DNA of 64,000 nucleotides from Ilumatobacter fluminis (GCF_004364865.1 NZ_SOAU01000001.1:4496001-4560000); one strand, 5' to 3'. Positions 23,578 to 33,249 are shown, numbered from the stretch's first letter. Numbers and translations: made by a program. The notes: a model not told the origin generated them from the letters alone.

Positions 23578-25170
23578 TCAGCTCGGAGGCCGATTGTCGG
23601 CCGCAGGGGCCGGTTCGGATGAGGCCGCAGCTCTAGCCTTGCGTGGTCCGGACTCGCCGTCTCCGTACCCATAACCGTAGCCGTATGTTCCGACCCGATC
23701 CGCAGCGGTGGCCTGGTTCAGGACCATTCCGACGATCGGAGCTTGGACGCGATCAAGCCGTTCAAGCGCTTCAGCAACACTCCGCTTCGTCGCTCGTTTG
23801 GCCTGGGTGACGAAGAGGACGGCATCGACGCTGCCCGCTAACGCAAGTGAGTCGGCGACCGGCAAGACCGGCGCCGAGTCAACGATGACGTAGTCGTAGC
23901 GATCGGCAAGTTCCCTTAGGAGGTCGCGGGTCCGTCCGCTTGATAGAAGCTCCCCTGGGTTGCCCGGCACCGTGCCAGACGCCGCTACCGAGAGTTCAAC
24001 TCCGTCCTCGAGATCTAGACCCGCTGCAACCAAGTCGACCGGTTCGCCGACAAGCAGGTCAATCACCCCGGGTGACTGCGGCACGGAGAAGACCTCGTGC
24101 ACGCGCGGTCGCCGCAGGTCCGCATCAACGATCAGGACCGTGCGCCCCGTCTGAGCGAGCACGACAGCCAAGTTCGTCGCTGTCGTTGTCTTGCCCTCGC
24201 CCGGCAGCGAACTGGTGACTTGGATAACTCTTGTCGGACGATCGAGGCCCAGGAACTGGATGTTGGTACGCAACCCGCGGTAGATCTCAACTGCGAAATC
24301 ACTAGGTGCGCTGAGTGAAACCGGTCGGTGGTCAATAGGCGGATCAATGGGCACCACGGCGAGTACGGGACGACCGGCGACAGACTCAAGGTCCTCCTCC
24401 GTTCGTACCGAGTCGTCGAAGTAATCGATAGCGAACGCAGCCGCCAGACCGAGCAGCAACCCGACGATTCCCGCCACCACAGCTGTCCGCAGCGGCGTCG
24501 GCACGACTGGGTCACGGGGAACAGTCGCCGACTTGACCACGGAGGCTCCGCCCGTTTTTAGTGCCGCGTCGACCTGCAGCTGGTTGAGCGTCTGACCGAA
24601 AGTCGCCTGTTGCGCCAATAACGTCGTACGCTGGGGGTCGTCATCGGCGAGAGCGTCGATCTGAGTCTGCAACTCGGAGATCTTGAACTGGACCTGGGCG
24701 GTACCGGCGAGAAGATCCTCCACCGACTGCTCACGACGCTCATCGATGTACGCTTGCACGTACTGATTGGCGAGGCTTGCCGCGACATCGGGGGTCGCGC
24801 CACGGACCTTGGCGGAGATCACGTCGGTTGATCCCACAACGGTCGCGCTGACGCTGGGAGGCCGCTCGACGAGGTCAAGCGTTGACATCAAGCGCGCTTG
24901 CACACGCTCGCCCTCCAACACCTGGATCTCGGTTTGCACCGCCCGGCCCGCATCGCCGCTCCGAAGATCGAGCCCACTGCCGAAGAGCGAATCGCTTGAA
25001 CGAGTCTGGACCAGAAGCTGGGCTTCCGCCTCATACACCGGCGTTTGGGCAATCGATAGAACTGACGCCATGCCAGAGGCGATTGCGACCGAGAGCAGAA
25101 CGACCCAGCTACGCCGACGGACTATCGCGAGGTAGTCGTGCAACGTCATGTGATCTGCGGTTGGCGACAT
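23578..25170 (-). CDS. Wzc-like polysaccharide co-polymerase / BY-family tyrosine autokinase
   Basis: 530 residues from the ATG at 25170; the open frame extends further upstream, but TACAGT (25180-25185) ends 9 bp before this ATG, suggesting a leaderless start. The N-terminal Wzz domain has a membrane segment (SWVVLLSVAIASGMASVLS) and a second one around residues 232-252 (LRTAVVAGIVGLLLGLAAAF), with a coiled extracytoplasmic part between. The cytoplasmic kinase domain has Walker A (SLPGEGKTTT, about residue 320), Walker A' (VLIVDADLRRPR) and Walker B (YVIVDSAPVLPVAD). The C-terminus carries a tyrosine cluster (TYGYGYGYGDG), the usual autophosphorylation tail. It controls chain length and export of exopolysaccharide. 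A matching phosphatase is at 19099. Confidence 0.93.
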   Translation of the reverse strand: MSPTADHMTLHDYLAIVRRRSWVVLLSVAIASGMASVLSIAQTPVYEAEAQLLVQTRSSDSLFGSGLDLRSGDAGRAVQTEIQVLEGERVQARLMSTLDLVERPPSVSATVVGSTDVISAKVRGATPDVAASLANQYVQAYIDERREQSVEDLLAGTAQVQFKISELQTQIDALADDDPQRTTLLAQQATFGQTLNQLQVDAALKTGGASVVKSATVPRDPVVPTPLRTAVVAGIVGLLLGLAAAFAIDYFDDSVRTEEDLESVAGRPVLAVVPIDPPIDHRPVSLSAPSDFAVEIYRGLRTNIQFLGLDRPTRVIQVTSSLPGEGKTTTATNLAVVLAQTGRTVLIVDADLRRPRVHEVFSVPQSPGVIDLLVGEPVDLVAAGLDLEDGVELSVAASGTVPGNPGELLSSGRTRDLLRELADRYDYVIVDSAPVLPVADSLALAGSVDAVLFVTQAKRATKRSVAEALERLDRVQAPIVGMVLNQATAADRVGTYGYGYGYGDGESGPRKARAAASSEPAPAADNRPPS

Positions 25171-25179
25171 CGGAGTGTG

Positions 25180-25185
25180 ACTGTA
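25180..25185 (-). promoter_or_regulatory. Candidate -10 box (TACAGT) upstream of the tyrosine kinase
   Basis: On the minus strand TACAGT precedes the ATG at 25170 by 9 bp and there is no Shine-Dalgarno sequence. This matches the spacing seen at 21314 and 45917. Confidence 0.35.
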
Positions 25186-25425
25186 CCTTGAGCTTCGGTA
25201 GGTGCCTTCGGTGCCCTCCGGTACACATGTGGCCGCCTCTGACGCTGCCGGAGGGTAGGTTCTAGCTATGTCATTGGCGGAACTCGTCGAAAGCGTGTCG
25301 AGCCAAGGTTGCCCACTAGCTGGCTGCACAACAGTTCGACAACCCTTGGCATCATCCCCAAGCGTCGACAACGCTTGCGTTGGTGCAGTCGGCGTTTGCT
25401 CCCGCCACCTCTAGCGGTCGGCACA

Positions 25426-27162
25426 ATGAATCGATCTGTGTGGACAAGGCTTGCTCCCTTCGCAGGCGACATCAGGAATCGGATGGCTCTGCTCGCCGTT
25501 ACTGCGGCGGCTGGAGGGCTAGCTGAAGCCCTCGCTCTCCTTCTCGTCGTCCAGTTGACGCTGGCACTCGCCGCCGGCCCCGCCTCCCCAATCGAGCTTC
25601 CGCTCGTGGAAATCGCGCTCTCACCCTCAGTCTGCATCATCGTTGCGGGCGTTGCGGCCCTCTGCGGACTATTCTCGCACCTCGGCGTCGCATGGCTGAC
25701 CGCAGATATTGGCTCCACCGTCCTGGCGAACTCAAGGTCGAACGTTGTTGCCCGCTTTACGGAAGCGGGCTGGCCGACTCAGGCGGTACAGAGAGAGGGC
25801 TCGCTCCAGGAGACCGTGACCACTCTGAGTGCGCGCACTTCAACTCTTGCCAACTCAATTGCGAAATGGATAGCTCAGCTGGTCTCTCTGGCGATGCTAC
25901 TCGCTGCGGCTTTTGCCGTCGACCCCGCCACTACGTCTGTGATATTGATCGCTGGCGCACTGCTCGTGGCAGCGCTGCGGCCGCTTACGAATCGCAACCT
26001 CAACCTCTCCCGCCTGTTCGTAGCGAGTAACGCCAGGTTCGCCGAAGAGGTTTCTGGATTGTCTTCGATGGCAATGGAAGTACGCGTCTTCGGTGTGCAA
26101 GTAGCAGCCCGAGATGCCGTGGAGGCGTTGAACCGAGAGGCCCGCCTTCGACAGCGAAACTCGCGCTTCGCTGTGGAAGCCAGCAGCAAGCTTCTCCGGG
26201 ACCTAACAATGCTTCTGTTGGTTCTGGGGATCGGCGGCCTGATCTGGGCCGGCCAAGAGAACGTTGGTGGCCTCGCCGCTGCAGCGGCATTGGTGGTTCG
26301 ATCGCTGGCGGCGGCTCAAGGTGCGAACACTGCACACCATGCGGCTGTCGAGAGCGTGCCAGCTCTGGACGCACTGACGGACCGCCTGGAGCAACTCAAC
26401 AGCGGCCGAATCACGACCGGCCGAGCCGAGCTCTCGCGGCTCGACTCGATAGCGTTCAAGAGCGTCAGCTACTCGTACAACCCGAGTTTCCCAGCTATAC
26501 GCGATGTGTCTATCGAGATTGGTTCTGGGGAGGCAATCGGAGTCGTCGGCCCATCGGGAGGCGGGAAGTCAACCTTCGTCCAGCTCCTCCTCCGGCTGAG
26601 GCCGCCGTCGGAGGGATCAATCCTGGTTAACGGTCAAGATTACCTCGACTTCGACGCGCAGGACTGGTCCGCGCTCGTCTCCTTCGTTCCGCAGGAGCCG
26701 GGTCTGGTTGAGGCGACCGTTGCGGAAAACATCGCCTTTTGGCGCGACATTCCTCGAAGTAGGGTTCGAGAGGCGGCGCGGAATGCGAACATCCTCGACG
26801 AGATCGAAAGACTGCCGAAAGGCTTCGACACGATGCTTGGCCCTCGAGGAACTGGGCTATCCGGCGGCCAAAAGCAGCGCGTTGCGATCGCGCGTGCCCT
26901 GGCTGGCGAGCCGGCTCTTCTCATCCTGGACGAGCCCTCAAGTGCACTTGATGCTCAGTCGGAAGAGCTGCTCCAAAGCACTCTGAACGAATTGCGAGGC
27001 AGAACTACCCTAATCATCGTCGCTCATCGGTTGTCTACGGTCGAGGCGTGCGATCGGCTTATCGTTTTAGAGTCCGGGGAGGTTACAAGCGTGGGATCGC
27101 CGTCTGACCTGCTGCGGCAGCCGAGGTTCTTTCGTCGCGTTCAAGAAGGGCCGCATGTCTAG
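25426..27162 (+). CDS. ABC exporter (fused membrane and ATPase domains), probable glycan flippase
   Basis: 578 residues from the ATG at 25426 (MNRSVWTRLAPFAG); the frame is open back to 25309. Residues about 15-320 form a six-helix ABC membrane domain; the ATPase domain follows. Visible motifs: Walker A GPSGGGKST, Q-loop VPQEPG, signature LSGGQKQR, Walker B LLILDEPSSALD and H-loop VAHRLS. Half-transporters of this type (MsbA/PglK-like) flip lipid-linked oligosaccharides. No Wzx gene is visible, so this is the candidate flippase (inference). It overlaps the next gene by 8 bp. Confidence 0.88.
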   Translation: MNRSVWTRLAPFAGDIRNRMALLAVTAAAGGLAEALALLLVVQLTLALAAGPASPIELPLVEIALSPSVCIIVAGVAALCGLFSHLGVAWLTADIGSTVLANSRSNVVARFTEAGWPTQAVQREGSLQETVTTLSARTSTLANSIAKWIAQLVSLAMLLAAAFAVDPATTSVILIAGALLVAALRPLTNRNLNLSRLFVASNARFAEEVSGLSSMAMEVRVFGVQVAARDAVEALNREARLRQRNSRFAVEASSKLLRDLTMLLLVLGIGGLIWAGQENVGGLAAAAALVVRSLAAAQGANTAHHAAVESVPALDALTDRLEQLNSGRITTGRAELSRLDSIAFKSVSYSYNPSFPAIRDVSIEIGSGEAIGVVGPSGGGKSTFVQLLLRLRPPSEGSILVNGQDYLDFDAQDWSALVSFVPQEPGLVEATVAENIAFWRDIPRSRVREAARNANILDEIERLPKGFDTMLGPRGTGLSGGQKQRVAIARALAGEPALLILDEPSSALDAQSEELLQSTLNELRGRTTLIIVAHRLSTVEACDRLIVLESGEVTSVGSPSDLLRQPRFFRRVQEGPHV

Positions 27163-28231
27163 TCGCCTGACCAAGGATGATGCGCAACACCTCGGCATTC
27201 TTCGATCAGAGACGTTGCGGGTGCTCCGCAAGTTCATCCGTTCGGGGACCGATGTGGCACTGCTTGACGTCCCAAACCAGCGCAACATCGGTGACTCTCT
27301 GATCTGGCTCGGGGAGTTGGAATATCTCAGGGCCCTCCAGGCAAAGATCGCGTACGTCGCTGACATCACGACTTACGACCCGTCAGCGCTGCGGGCCGCT
27401 ATGCCCTCAGGCGTCGTGCTGATCCACGGTGGGGGCAACCTCGGCGATGTCTGGCTTGGGCATCAGGACCACCGAGAACGACTAGTCGGTGACTTGGTCG
27501 ACTACCCGATCGTTCAACTTCCCCAATCAGTTCATTTCAGATCGCGCGAACGGGCAGCGTTGGCCAACGACCGACTGGCCCAGCACGGCTCCCTCACCGC
27601 TCTCCTCCGAGATGACGAATCTATGCGGAGAGCGACAGACTTGCTGCCCGACGTCGACACCTTGTTCTGCCACGACATGGCGCTTGGAGCAGCGATCAAC
27701 AGATCCGTACCGTCAATACCGCTCAACGTCCTGCTCGTGCTGGCCCGACAAGATCGTGAGGCAGCCTCAGGCCTCGGCCACATACCTGTCGACTGGGTTC
27801 CAGAGATTCGACTCGAACGGGAGGACTGGACGACGCCCCGAGTCACAGGATTGGCCGGCACCGCCGCGCGGCTCGCTACGAAGCCCGGCCACCTCGGCGC
27901 GAAGCTCCGTCGCAAGCTTGGCACGCAACCAGTCTCAGCCACGCTGATGTCCGCCCACCAATTGGCGCTTTCCAGTCGCAACCGCCTGAACGTCGATCGC
28001 GGGGTTGAGCTACTCGAGAAGTATCCCGTCATTGTTACCGATCGTCTGCATGCGCATGTTATGAGCGCGCTACTCGGCATACCGCATATCACACTTGACA
28101 ACGATTCCAGGAAGGTTAGCGCCGTATACAAAGCTACTACAGGTCGCTTCTCTACCGCGTACCGAGCTGAGAATCTAGACGAAGCGAAAGCCATGGCGAT
28201 TAGGCTCTTCGCGCAGGCACGCAAGGACTGA
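27155..28231 (+). CDS. Polysaccharide pyruvyltransferase family protein
   Basis: 358 residues. It matches the PS_pyruv_trans (CsaB-like) family: an early VPNQRNIGDSLIW motif, IHGGGNLGDVW near residue 90, IVQLPQSVHF, and a late DRLHAHVMSALLGIPHI motif. The family transfers pyruvate from phosphoenolpyruvate to sugars as a ketal, giving a negatively charged glycan. It overlaps the ABC exporter by 8 bp and is followed 2 bp later by the glycosyltransferase gene, so it sits in a tight operon. Confidence 0.88.
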   Translation: MSSRLTKDDAQHLGILRSETLRVLRKFIRSGTDVALLDVPNQRNIGDSLIWLGELEYLRALQAKIAYVADITTYDPSALRAAMPSGVVLIHGGGNLGDVWLGHQDHRERLVGDLVDYPIVQLPQSVHFRSRERAALANDRLAQHGSLTALLRDDESMRRATDLLPDVDTLFCHDMALGAAINRSVPSIPLNVLLVLARQDREAASGLGHIPVDWVPEIRLEREDWTTPRVTGLAGTAARLATKPGHLGAKLRRKLGTQPVSATLMSAHQLALSSRNRLNVDRGVELLEKYPVIVTDRLHAHVMSALLGIPHITLDNDSRKVSAVYKATTGRFSTAYRAENLDEAKAMAIRLFAQARKD

Positions 28232-28233
28232 GG

Positions 28234-29106
28234 ATGATCGCATTCATCACTTCCATTCGCCATCCCGCCAACTCAGGCGACTACGGGAGAGTGGAACTCT
28301 TGCTGCAACGAACACTTGCGTCTATCTGCCAGCAAACCTCTAATGACTTCGTGGTCTTTGTCGTAGGAAATGATACTCCGGGTTTCCCACTCCCCCCCAG
28401 TGTGACCTTCTTGAAGGTCGACTTCCCGCCTCCTGCGTCGGCCGACGGCTTCCATGCAAGACGCGATGACTTTGTCTGGGACAAGGGCACAAAGATCGGC
28501 GCCGGAATAGTTGCTGCCCGTGAAGTTGACCCGGAATACGTCATGATCTTCGATGCCGACGACTTCGTCGACCGACGATTGGCCGAGTACGCGAACAGCA
28601 GACCCGGTCGGAGTGGATGGGTCATCGATCGCGGCTACATGTACTCCATGAGCAGGAACGCTCTTCGTAAACAGGACGCGTTCAACCGAACTTGCGGAAC
28701 CTGCCATATTATCTCGGCGGCCGCATACCCTCGTACGAAGCTGACCACTGGCGCCAGCCAGTCGGACATCGCGAACTCCTTTGGGCCCTTTCTAGATAAT
28801 GCTCTCGGTGCGCATCGAGATACCGCAGCGTGGTTTGAGCATCGTGGGGTTGTGCTCGACCCCCTACCGTTTCGGGGTGCCGTCTATCATGTGGACACCG
28901 GCGAGAACCATTCGGGCAAACAGCTGACGGGAGTAGCTCCACCTCTTTCGAGAGCACTCTCTGCCCGCTTTGGGATTCCACTCGATAGCGGCTTCGCCAA
29001 ACGCTGCTTGAGTGCCGCGGGTCCTACGCCCATCCTCGAAACGCTTGAAATGACGTCGGACAAAGCCGTCAGGCTTGCAAAGCGCGGACGCGATCGTAGG
29101 CGCTAG
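28234..29106 (+). CDS. Glycosyltransferase, GT-A fold (GT2-like)
   Basis: 290 residues. The start is preceded by AAGGACTGAGG. An N-terminal GT-A-like core has a metal-binding motif in MIFDADDFVDRR (about residue 109) and a preceding acidic strand. There is no membrane segment. The second half (RGYMYSMSRNALRKQD, CGTCHI) is not readily assigned and resembles 'putative rhamnosyltransferase' proteins. The substrate is not predictable. It is the third gene of the 25.4-29.9 kb operon. Confidence 0.75.
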   Translation: MIAFITSIRHPANSGDYGRVELLLQRTLASICQQTSNDFVVFVVGNDTPGFPLPPSVTFLKVDFPPPASADGFHARRDDFVWDKGTKIGAGIVAAREVDPEYVMIFDADDFVDRRLAEYANSRPGRSGWVIDRGYMYSMSRNALRKQDAFNRTCGTCHIISAAAYPRTKLTTGASQSDIANSFGPFLDNALGAHRDTAAWFEHRGVVLDPLPFRGAVYHVDTGENHSGKQLTGVAPPLSRALSARFGIPLDSGFAKRCLSAAGPTPILETLEMTSDKAVRLAKRGRDRRR

Positions 29107-29912
29107 TGCCCGTCGAGGTAGTGCACTGGAACCCTAAGCGGCGCCTGGTAGACGGTCGCCTTGGCCTCCTCGCCCCGATCCGGCGATATGTCAACAACTT
29201 CGGCGATTTGCTGGGTCCGATGCTTGTCGAACGAATCTTGATCGAGGAGCGGCTGGCCGAGCCTGTCGGCCATCGGCGCTTGCTCACCATTGGGTCTATC
29301 CTGCATTTTGCCCAGGGAGGTGACACGGTCTGGGGCTCCGGGATCAACGGCAAGTATCGCGAAATTCCTGCCGTTCCACGCCTAGACGTACGGGCAGTTC
29401 GAGGTCCTCTGACTCGGGATGCTCTTGTTTGCCTCGGTCAAGACGTGCCCGAGGTATTTGGCGATCCAGCGCTCCTGATTGGCAAGTACTTTCCCCGTTC
29501 AGCGTACCTACGGCCGAATATAAACCGTTCAAGAACTGCTATCGTGCCGAATCTTCACGATTGGCGGCACTTCAGTGGTGATCCGAGAGCCGTGAATCCC
29601 CGCTGGCCGGTTCATCGGGTGCTCGCCAGGATCGCTAACAGTAGCCTTGTCGTCGGATCATCGCTTCACGGAATCATTGTCGCCGAGTCATTCGGAATCC
29701 CTGCTCGTCCGATGATTTCACGATCAGAACCCCGCTTCAAGTACGAGGACTACTACCTGGGTACCGGGCGCGCGCTCCCAGTTCTTGCTGCTTCAGTCGA
29801 CCAAGCTGTTGAACTCGGTGGAGTTGATGCACCCAGCTTCTCATTTCTCGAACTAAGAGAATCGTTTCCACGCGACCTATGGAGTTGTTCGACTGACCCC
29901 AGGTTGCCCTAG
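29106..29912 (+). CDS. Second polysaccharide pyruvyltransferase family protein
   Basis: 268 residues, GTG start overlapping the previous stop by one base (TAGTG). Family motifs: NNFGDLLGP, GSILHFAQGGDTVWGSGING, RAVRGPLTRDAL, FGDPALL and the late VVGSSLHGIIVAESFGIPAR. It resembles the ExoV-like branch more than the protein at 27155, so the two enzymes probably modify different sugars or positions. It is the last gene of this operon and is convergent with the GT4 gene at 29938. Confidence 0.85.
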   Translation: MPVEVVHWNPKRRLVDGRLGLLAPIRRYVNNFGDLLGPMLVERILIEERLAEPVGHRRLLTIGSILHFAQGGDTVWGSGINGKYREIPAVPRLDVRAVRGPLTRDALVCLGQDVPEVFGDPALLIGKYFPRSAYLRPNINRSRTAIVPNLHDWRHFSGDPRAVNPRWPVHRVLARIANSSLVVGSSLHGIIVAESFGIPARPMISRSEPRFKYEDYYLGTGRALPVLAASVDQAVELGGVDAPSFSFLELRESFPRDLWSCSTDPRLP

Positions 29913-29937
29913 GCGACACTCCACTGGACCGATGCTG

Positions 29938-31032
29938 TCAGGCGCGAAGGCCCTTCCCTGCGACTGAGACTTGAACCGACTCGTAGTACAGCTTCTCATG
30001 CTCCTTGGCGACAGCGGATGCACTCCGCCGTGCTGGCGGGCCGGCGGGCGGATGGACTAAGGGGTTCGTAGCGACCGCGTACAACCGTGGCCCGGTCATC
30101 TCGCCTTCGTATAAGAGCACTCGGTCCTCGCCGTACTCTTCAGCGATCTCCTGCATGGATCCCATGTTCGGGACCAGAACTCTGCACCCAGCCGCTAATG
30201 CCGCGAAGACAGCTCCTGAATTCTCGACCGCTCTATAAGGAAGCCAGATGACGCTGGCCCCCTGACAAAGAGACCAGATCTCTTGATCCGTCACGCGTCG
30301 CTCGGCGACGCAAACTCGACGGTCCCTCCGCAGGAGCGACAAAGCTTCCTCGATCTCCGATGAGCGGTCTCCTCGCGAACCCATGAGAACGAACCGGAGT
30401 GGTATGTCGGGCGACGACCGGACAAGGTCGGCTATCGCCTCAATGCCCTTGTAGGCCCGCATCCTCCCAAACCACCCGACGATTGGCATACCCGTCTCAC
30501 ACAACGGCGAGACTCCATCAAAGGCGTAGCGTTCCGCCCATCCCATATGGGGTATCACTTTAAGACGTTGCCTATCCAGTACCGGGAAAGCCTTCCGCAG
30601 TCTGTCTGCGCCGGAGCTGGTTAGAACCACTAGATCATCGGCATTCCTTAGGACCCAGCGCTGAATAACCGTCGCAGCGGCCGAGCGCTCATGAGGTTCG
30701 ATGTTATGAACCGTTACGACGAGCTTCGGTCCAGACTTGCTACGCAGCTGGAGCGCGAGCCCCGCTAGCCTGACGCATCGGCGGAGCACCGAACGCTTCG
30801 CTCCTCGGAGCAAGCCGTCGGGCCACTGGATGTGGACGATCTGCGCCGACCGAACAGGGAGGCAACCGGTGTTGGCCACGACCATGACTCCGGGAAGATC
30901 CCCCAAGGCCGTCTCTAGGTCAAGAACATACGGGTTGTCCCAGTATGGGGAGATCAACTCGACTACTAGCGGTGCGCCGCAATCCTTCCTGCGCGACGTT
31001 GCGCTTCGATCAGTCATCGCTCGTCGCTTCAT
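29938..31032 (-). CDS. Glycosyltransferase family 4-like
   Basis: 364 residues from the ATG at 31032; an ATG at 31017 (MTDRSATSRR) is an alternative and reduces the overlap with the upstream gene from 23 to 8 bp. GT-B fold signs: VVTVHNIEPHER in the N-terminal half, VGWFGRMRAYKGIEAIADLV opening the C-terminal half, and SVIWLPYRAVENSGAVFAAL in place of the E-x7-E region. It transfers a sugar from a nucleotide donor; donor and acceptor are not predictable. It is the last gene of the minus-strand run beginning at 34403. Confidence 0.82.
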   Translation of the reverse strand: MKRRAMTDRSATSRRKDCGAPLVVELISPYWDNPYVLDLETALGDLPGVMVVANTGCLPVRSAQIVHIQWPDGLLRGAKRSVLRRCVRLAGLALQLRSKSGPKLVVTVHNIEPHERSAAATVIQRWVLRNADDLVVLTSSGADRLRKAFPVLDRQRLKVIPHMGWAERYAFDGVSPLCETGMPIVGWFGRMRAYKGIEAIADLVRSSPDIPLRFVLMGSRGDRSSEIEEALSLLRRDRRVCVAERRVTDQEIWSLCQGASVIWLPYRAVENSGAVFAALAAGCRVLVPNMGSMQEIAEEYGEDRVLLYEGEMTGPRLYAVATNPLVHPPAGPPARRSASAVAKEHEKLYYESVQVSVAGKGLRA

Positions 31033-31930
31033 TGGTCCCAGATTGCCTTGTGTAGGCTACGACAGCGACGCCGAAGCAGGCGCCGCACACTCCGAGACCT
31101 CGAGGTAGGTCGACGGCCAGTGGCCGCCAAGGATCCTGCATTCGGATGAGGCTCCCGAGTACCCGAAGAATTGCTCGCAGACAGCGCGCCACTCCTCTCG
31201 CTAGAACCAAGACCCGTCCCCGGCGTCTCAGCTCGACGCGTGCGATAATGGCGCCGTTCCTGTAGCTACGGCGACAAAGCCATCGCAGCGTGGTTCGTTC
31301 AGGGGGCACATCCTCGTAAACAAGGGCTGTATCGGACCAAACGATGTGAGCACCATGGTCTTCTTTCAACCGCCAGAAAAAGTCTGTGTCGCTCCCGCCG
31401 CTCACCGAGAAGCTCGGGTCGAACTTTGGGGCTCCGGCCTTCCGCAGGAGACTGGTACGGACGAGTGCGTTGTTCGTGGCGGGCAAACCGGATCGAGATC
31501 CGTCGGGTTCAATCCGTCGCTGGTGGAGGCGGGCCCAAGGCCCGACACCGTCAGGAAGTTCGGACACAACCGGTCCGCCTACGATGTCGGCCCCATAATC
31601 TCTTGCAGCCTGGAGAAGGGCAGCGAGCCACTCCGTCGATACGCGTTCGTCGTCGTCTACGAACACGATTGCGTCCTCATGAACCTCCACAAGCTCAAGA
31701 CAACGATTTCGTGCAGCTGCGATCCCGGGAGTGGCCTCAATCTCGTATCGGGCGACAATCGCGTGTCGGTCGGCGACGAACTTCGCGGATCCCACGGGGT
31801 CGTTGTCCACAACCACCACGCGGACGGGCACTCCTGCAGTTGCTTGCTCAATAGAGCTTAAGAGGGCATCGAGACCATCGGGCCGGCGGTAGGTCGCGAC
31901 TGCGACGCAGACTGCACGGATGGCAGTCAC
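31010..31930 (-). CDS. Glycosyltransferase family 2
   Basis: 306 residues from a GTG at 31930, chosen because it overlaps the stop of the upstream gene as GTGA; the open frame extends to 32002. The GT-A core shows VAVATYRRPDGLDALLSSI, VVVVDNDP, TPGIAAARNRCL and a DXD-type FVDDDERVS (about residue 92). A later FSVSGGSDTDFFWRL is the acceptor-side motif of many GT2 enzymes. The C-terminal 90 residues are basic and amphipathic, with one possible membrane-associated segment. Confidence 0.88.
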   Translation of the reverse strand: MTAIRAVCVAVATYRRPDGLDALLSSIEQATAGVPVRVVVVDNDPVGSAKFVADRHAIVARYEIEATPGIAAARNRCLELVEVHEDAIVFVDDDERVSTEWLAALLQAARDYGADIVGGPVVSELPDGVGPWARLHQRRIEPDGSRSGLPATNNALVRTSLLRKAGAPKFDPSFSVSGGSDTDFFWRLKEDHGAHIVWSDTALVYEDVPPERTTLRWLCRRSYRNGAIIARVELRRRGRVLVLARGVARCLRAILRVLGSLIRMQDPWRPLAVDLPRGLGVCGACFGVAVVAYTRQSGTNEATSDD

Positions 31931-33249
31931 CCTTGACCACCGCGATCGGCCGTGGCGAGCCCAAACTCGGCCGGCGCCCATCGAGACCGCAGCGGAGGCC
32001 AAGCCTCATCGCAGCAAGAGAGCACAACCGACAGCACGAACACCTGATACCCGAACGGCGACTCGAGAACCACCCCTATCAGCGACGTCGCGAGCAGGCT
32101 TACCGGCAGTGCAGCTGTGACCGCCTGCCGGCTTGAGCCTCTTCCACCACGGAAAGAGACCAGGCACATAATAGCGACCCCGACTGCTACCAGTGAGACT
32201 CCAATAAGCCCGACAAGGCCAAGCCAAGTGAAGAGTACATTATGTGCTTGGCGCACGGTCTCGCTCCCAGAGAGAAGTGCCTGGGCTCCGCTATCGCGAA
32301 CAACGTCAGAACCGAAGCCATCGCCAAGCGCTATCCGAAGGTCCCGCTCATTTGTATAGATCCATATCTGCCTCCAAGCCTCAACCCGCGCCGACGTCGT
32401 GCTACTCGCTGACAGGTCGTTCCCCGTGCCTGCAAGGCGACCAGCCGACACGGCCCAGCCCGGCAGCGAGCCACGTAACGCCAGGTAGGTAGCGGTTACC
32501 GCTCCGGCGCAAAAGGCCGCGGTGGCCACCAAGTGTCCATGCATCCGATGACGCAAGGGTCGCTTCAGAACACACGTGCCGACAAGGAGTACCGCGCCAC
32601 CCACCAAACCCGCTCTACTCGGGCCTGAGACCACGAGGGCAGCACAGACGGCGGCGACCAGCGTGCGGCCTACAAGCCCGACGCGACTCCACATCAGAAT
32701 CCACACACCAGCGAAGGCGGTGACCACGGCGTCAAAGTCGTTGCGGATCGAGAAGATCGGCACATCACTAATTGCGGGTATGGCGACCTCGTTCAAGACC
32801 CCAACGCGCGTTGGCAGATACCAGGCGAGGTGAACCATCGAAGCATAGCCAATCCAGCCAGTTGCACGGGCCAAGCCAGCGTTGGAAATGCACCGGCAGA
32901 ACACGGGAGTGAGCGCTAGGTAGACGAACGGGGCCACATCACGAACAGAGTCGCGATCTAGCGCGCCCACCCGCAGTCCACCGATCAGCGCGGCCACACC
33001 GACTAACGCCGAGGCGAAGCGCAAGTTCCGCCACGCTCCAGGCTCGATCGCCACCTTAGACGGGCTCGACTTGCCTCTCAGGGTCTCAGACCCGTAGAAG
33101 AGAAGACCAGTCGCCACAAGGGCATCGCTTAGGAAGAGGCCTCCTATCCCAAGATGGCTACCCCACCTTCCTCCGGCTACGGGCACTAGCAAGCCGAGCA
33201 ACGCCAACTTGGAATGCCAGTTCCCCGAGACTGTCGGCTCCAGAATCAT
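31927..33249 (-). CDS. O-antigen ligase/polymerase-like membrane protein (Wzy-type)
   Basis: 440 residues from the ATG at 33249, which overlaps the upstream stop as ATGA. It has about ten to twelve hydrophobic segments. The family's large external loop carries SSTTSARVEAWRQIWIYTNE and ALGDGFGSDVV, then QAHNVLFTWLGLVGLIG; this 'R...W...G-x-G...H-N' order is the Wzy_C hallmark. It probably polymerises the repeat unit made by the neighbouring glycosyltransferases. A second protein of this type is encoded at 40829. Confidence 0.85.
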   Translation of the reverse strand: MILEPTVSGNWHSKLALLGLLVPVAGGRWGSHLGIGGLFLSDALVATGLLFYGSETLRGKSSPSKVAIEPGAWRNLRFASALVGVAALIGGLRVGALDRDSVRDVAPFVYLALTPVFCRCISNAGLARATGWIGYASMVHLAWYLPTRVGVLNEVAIPAISDVPIFSIRNDFDAVVTAFAGVWILMWSRVGLVGRTLVAAVCAALVVSGPSRAGLVGGAVLLVGTCVLKRPLRHRMHGHLVATAAFCAGAVTATYLALRGSLPGWAVSAGRLAGTGNDLSASSTTSARVEAWRQIWIYTNERDLRIALGDGFGSDVVRDSGAQALLSGSETVRQAHNVLFTWLGLVGLIGVSLVAVGVAIMCLVSFRGGRGSSRQAVTAALPVSLLATSLIGVVLESPFGYQVFVLSVVLSCCDEAWPPLRSRWAPAEFGLATADRGGQG

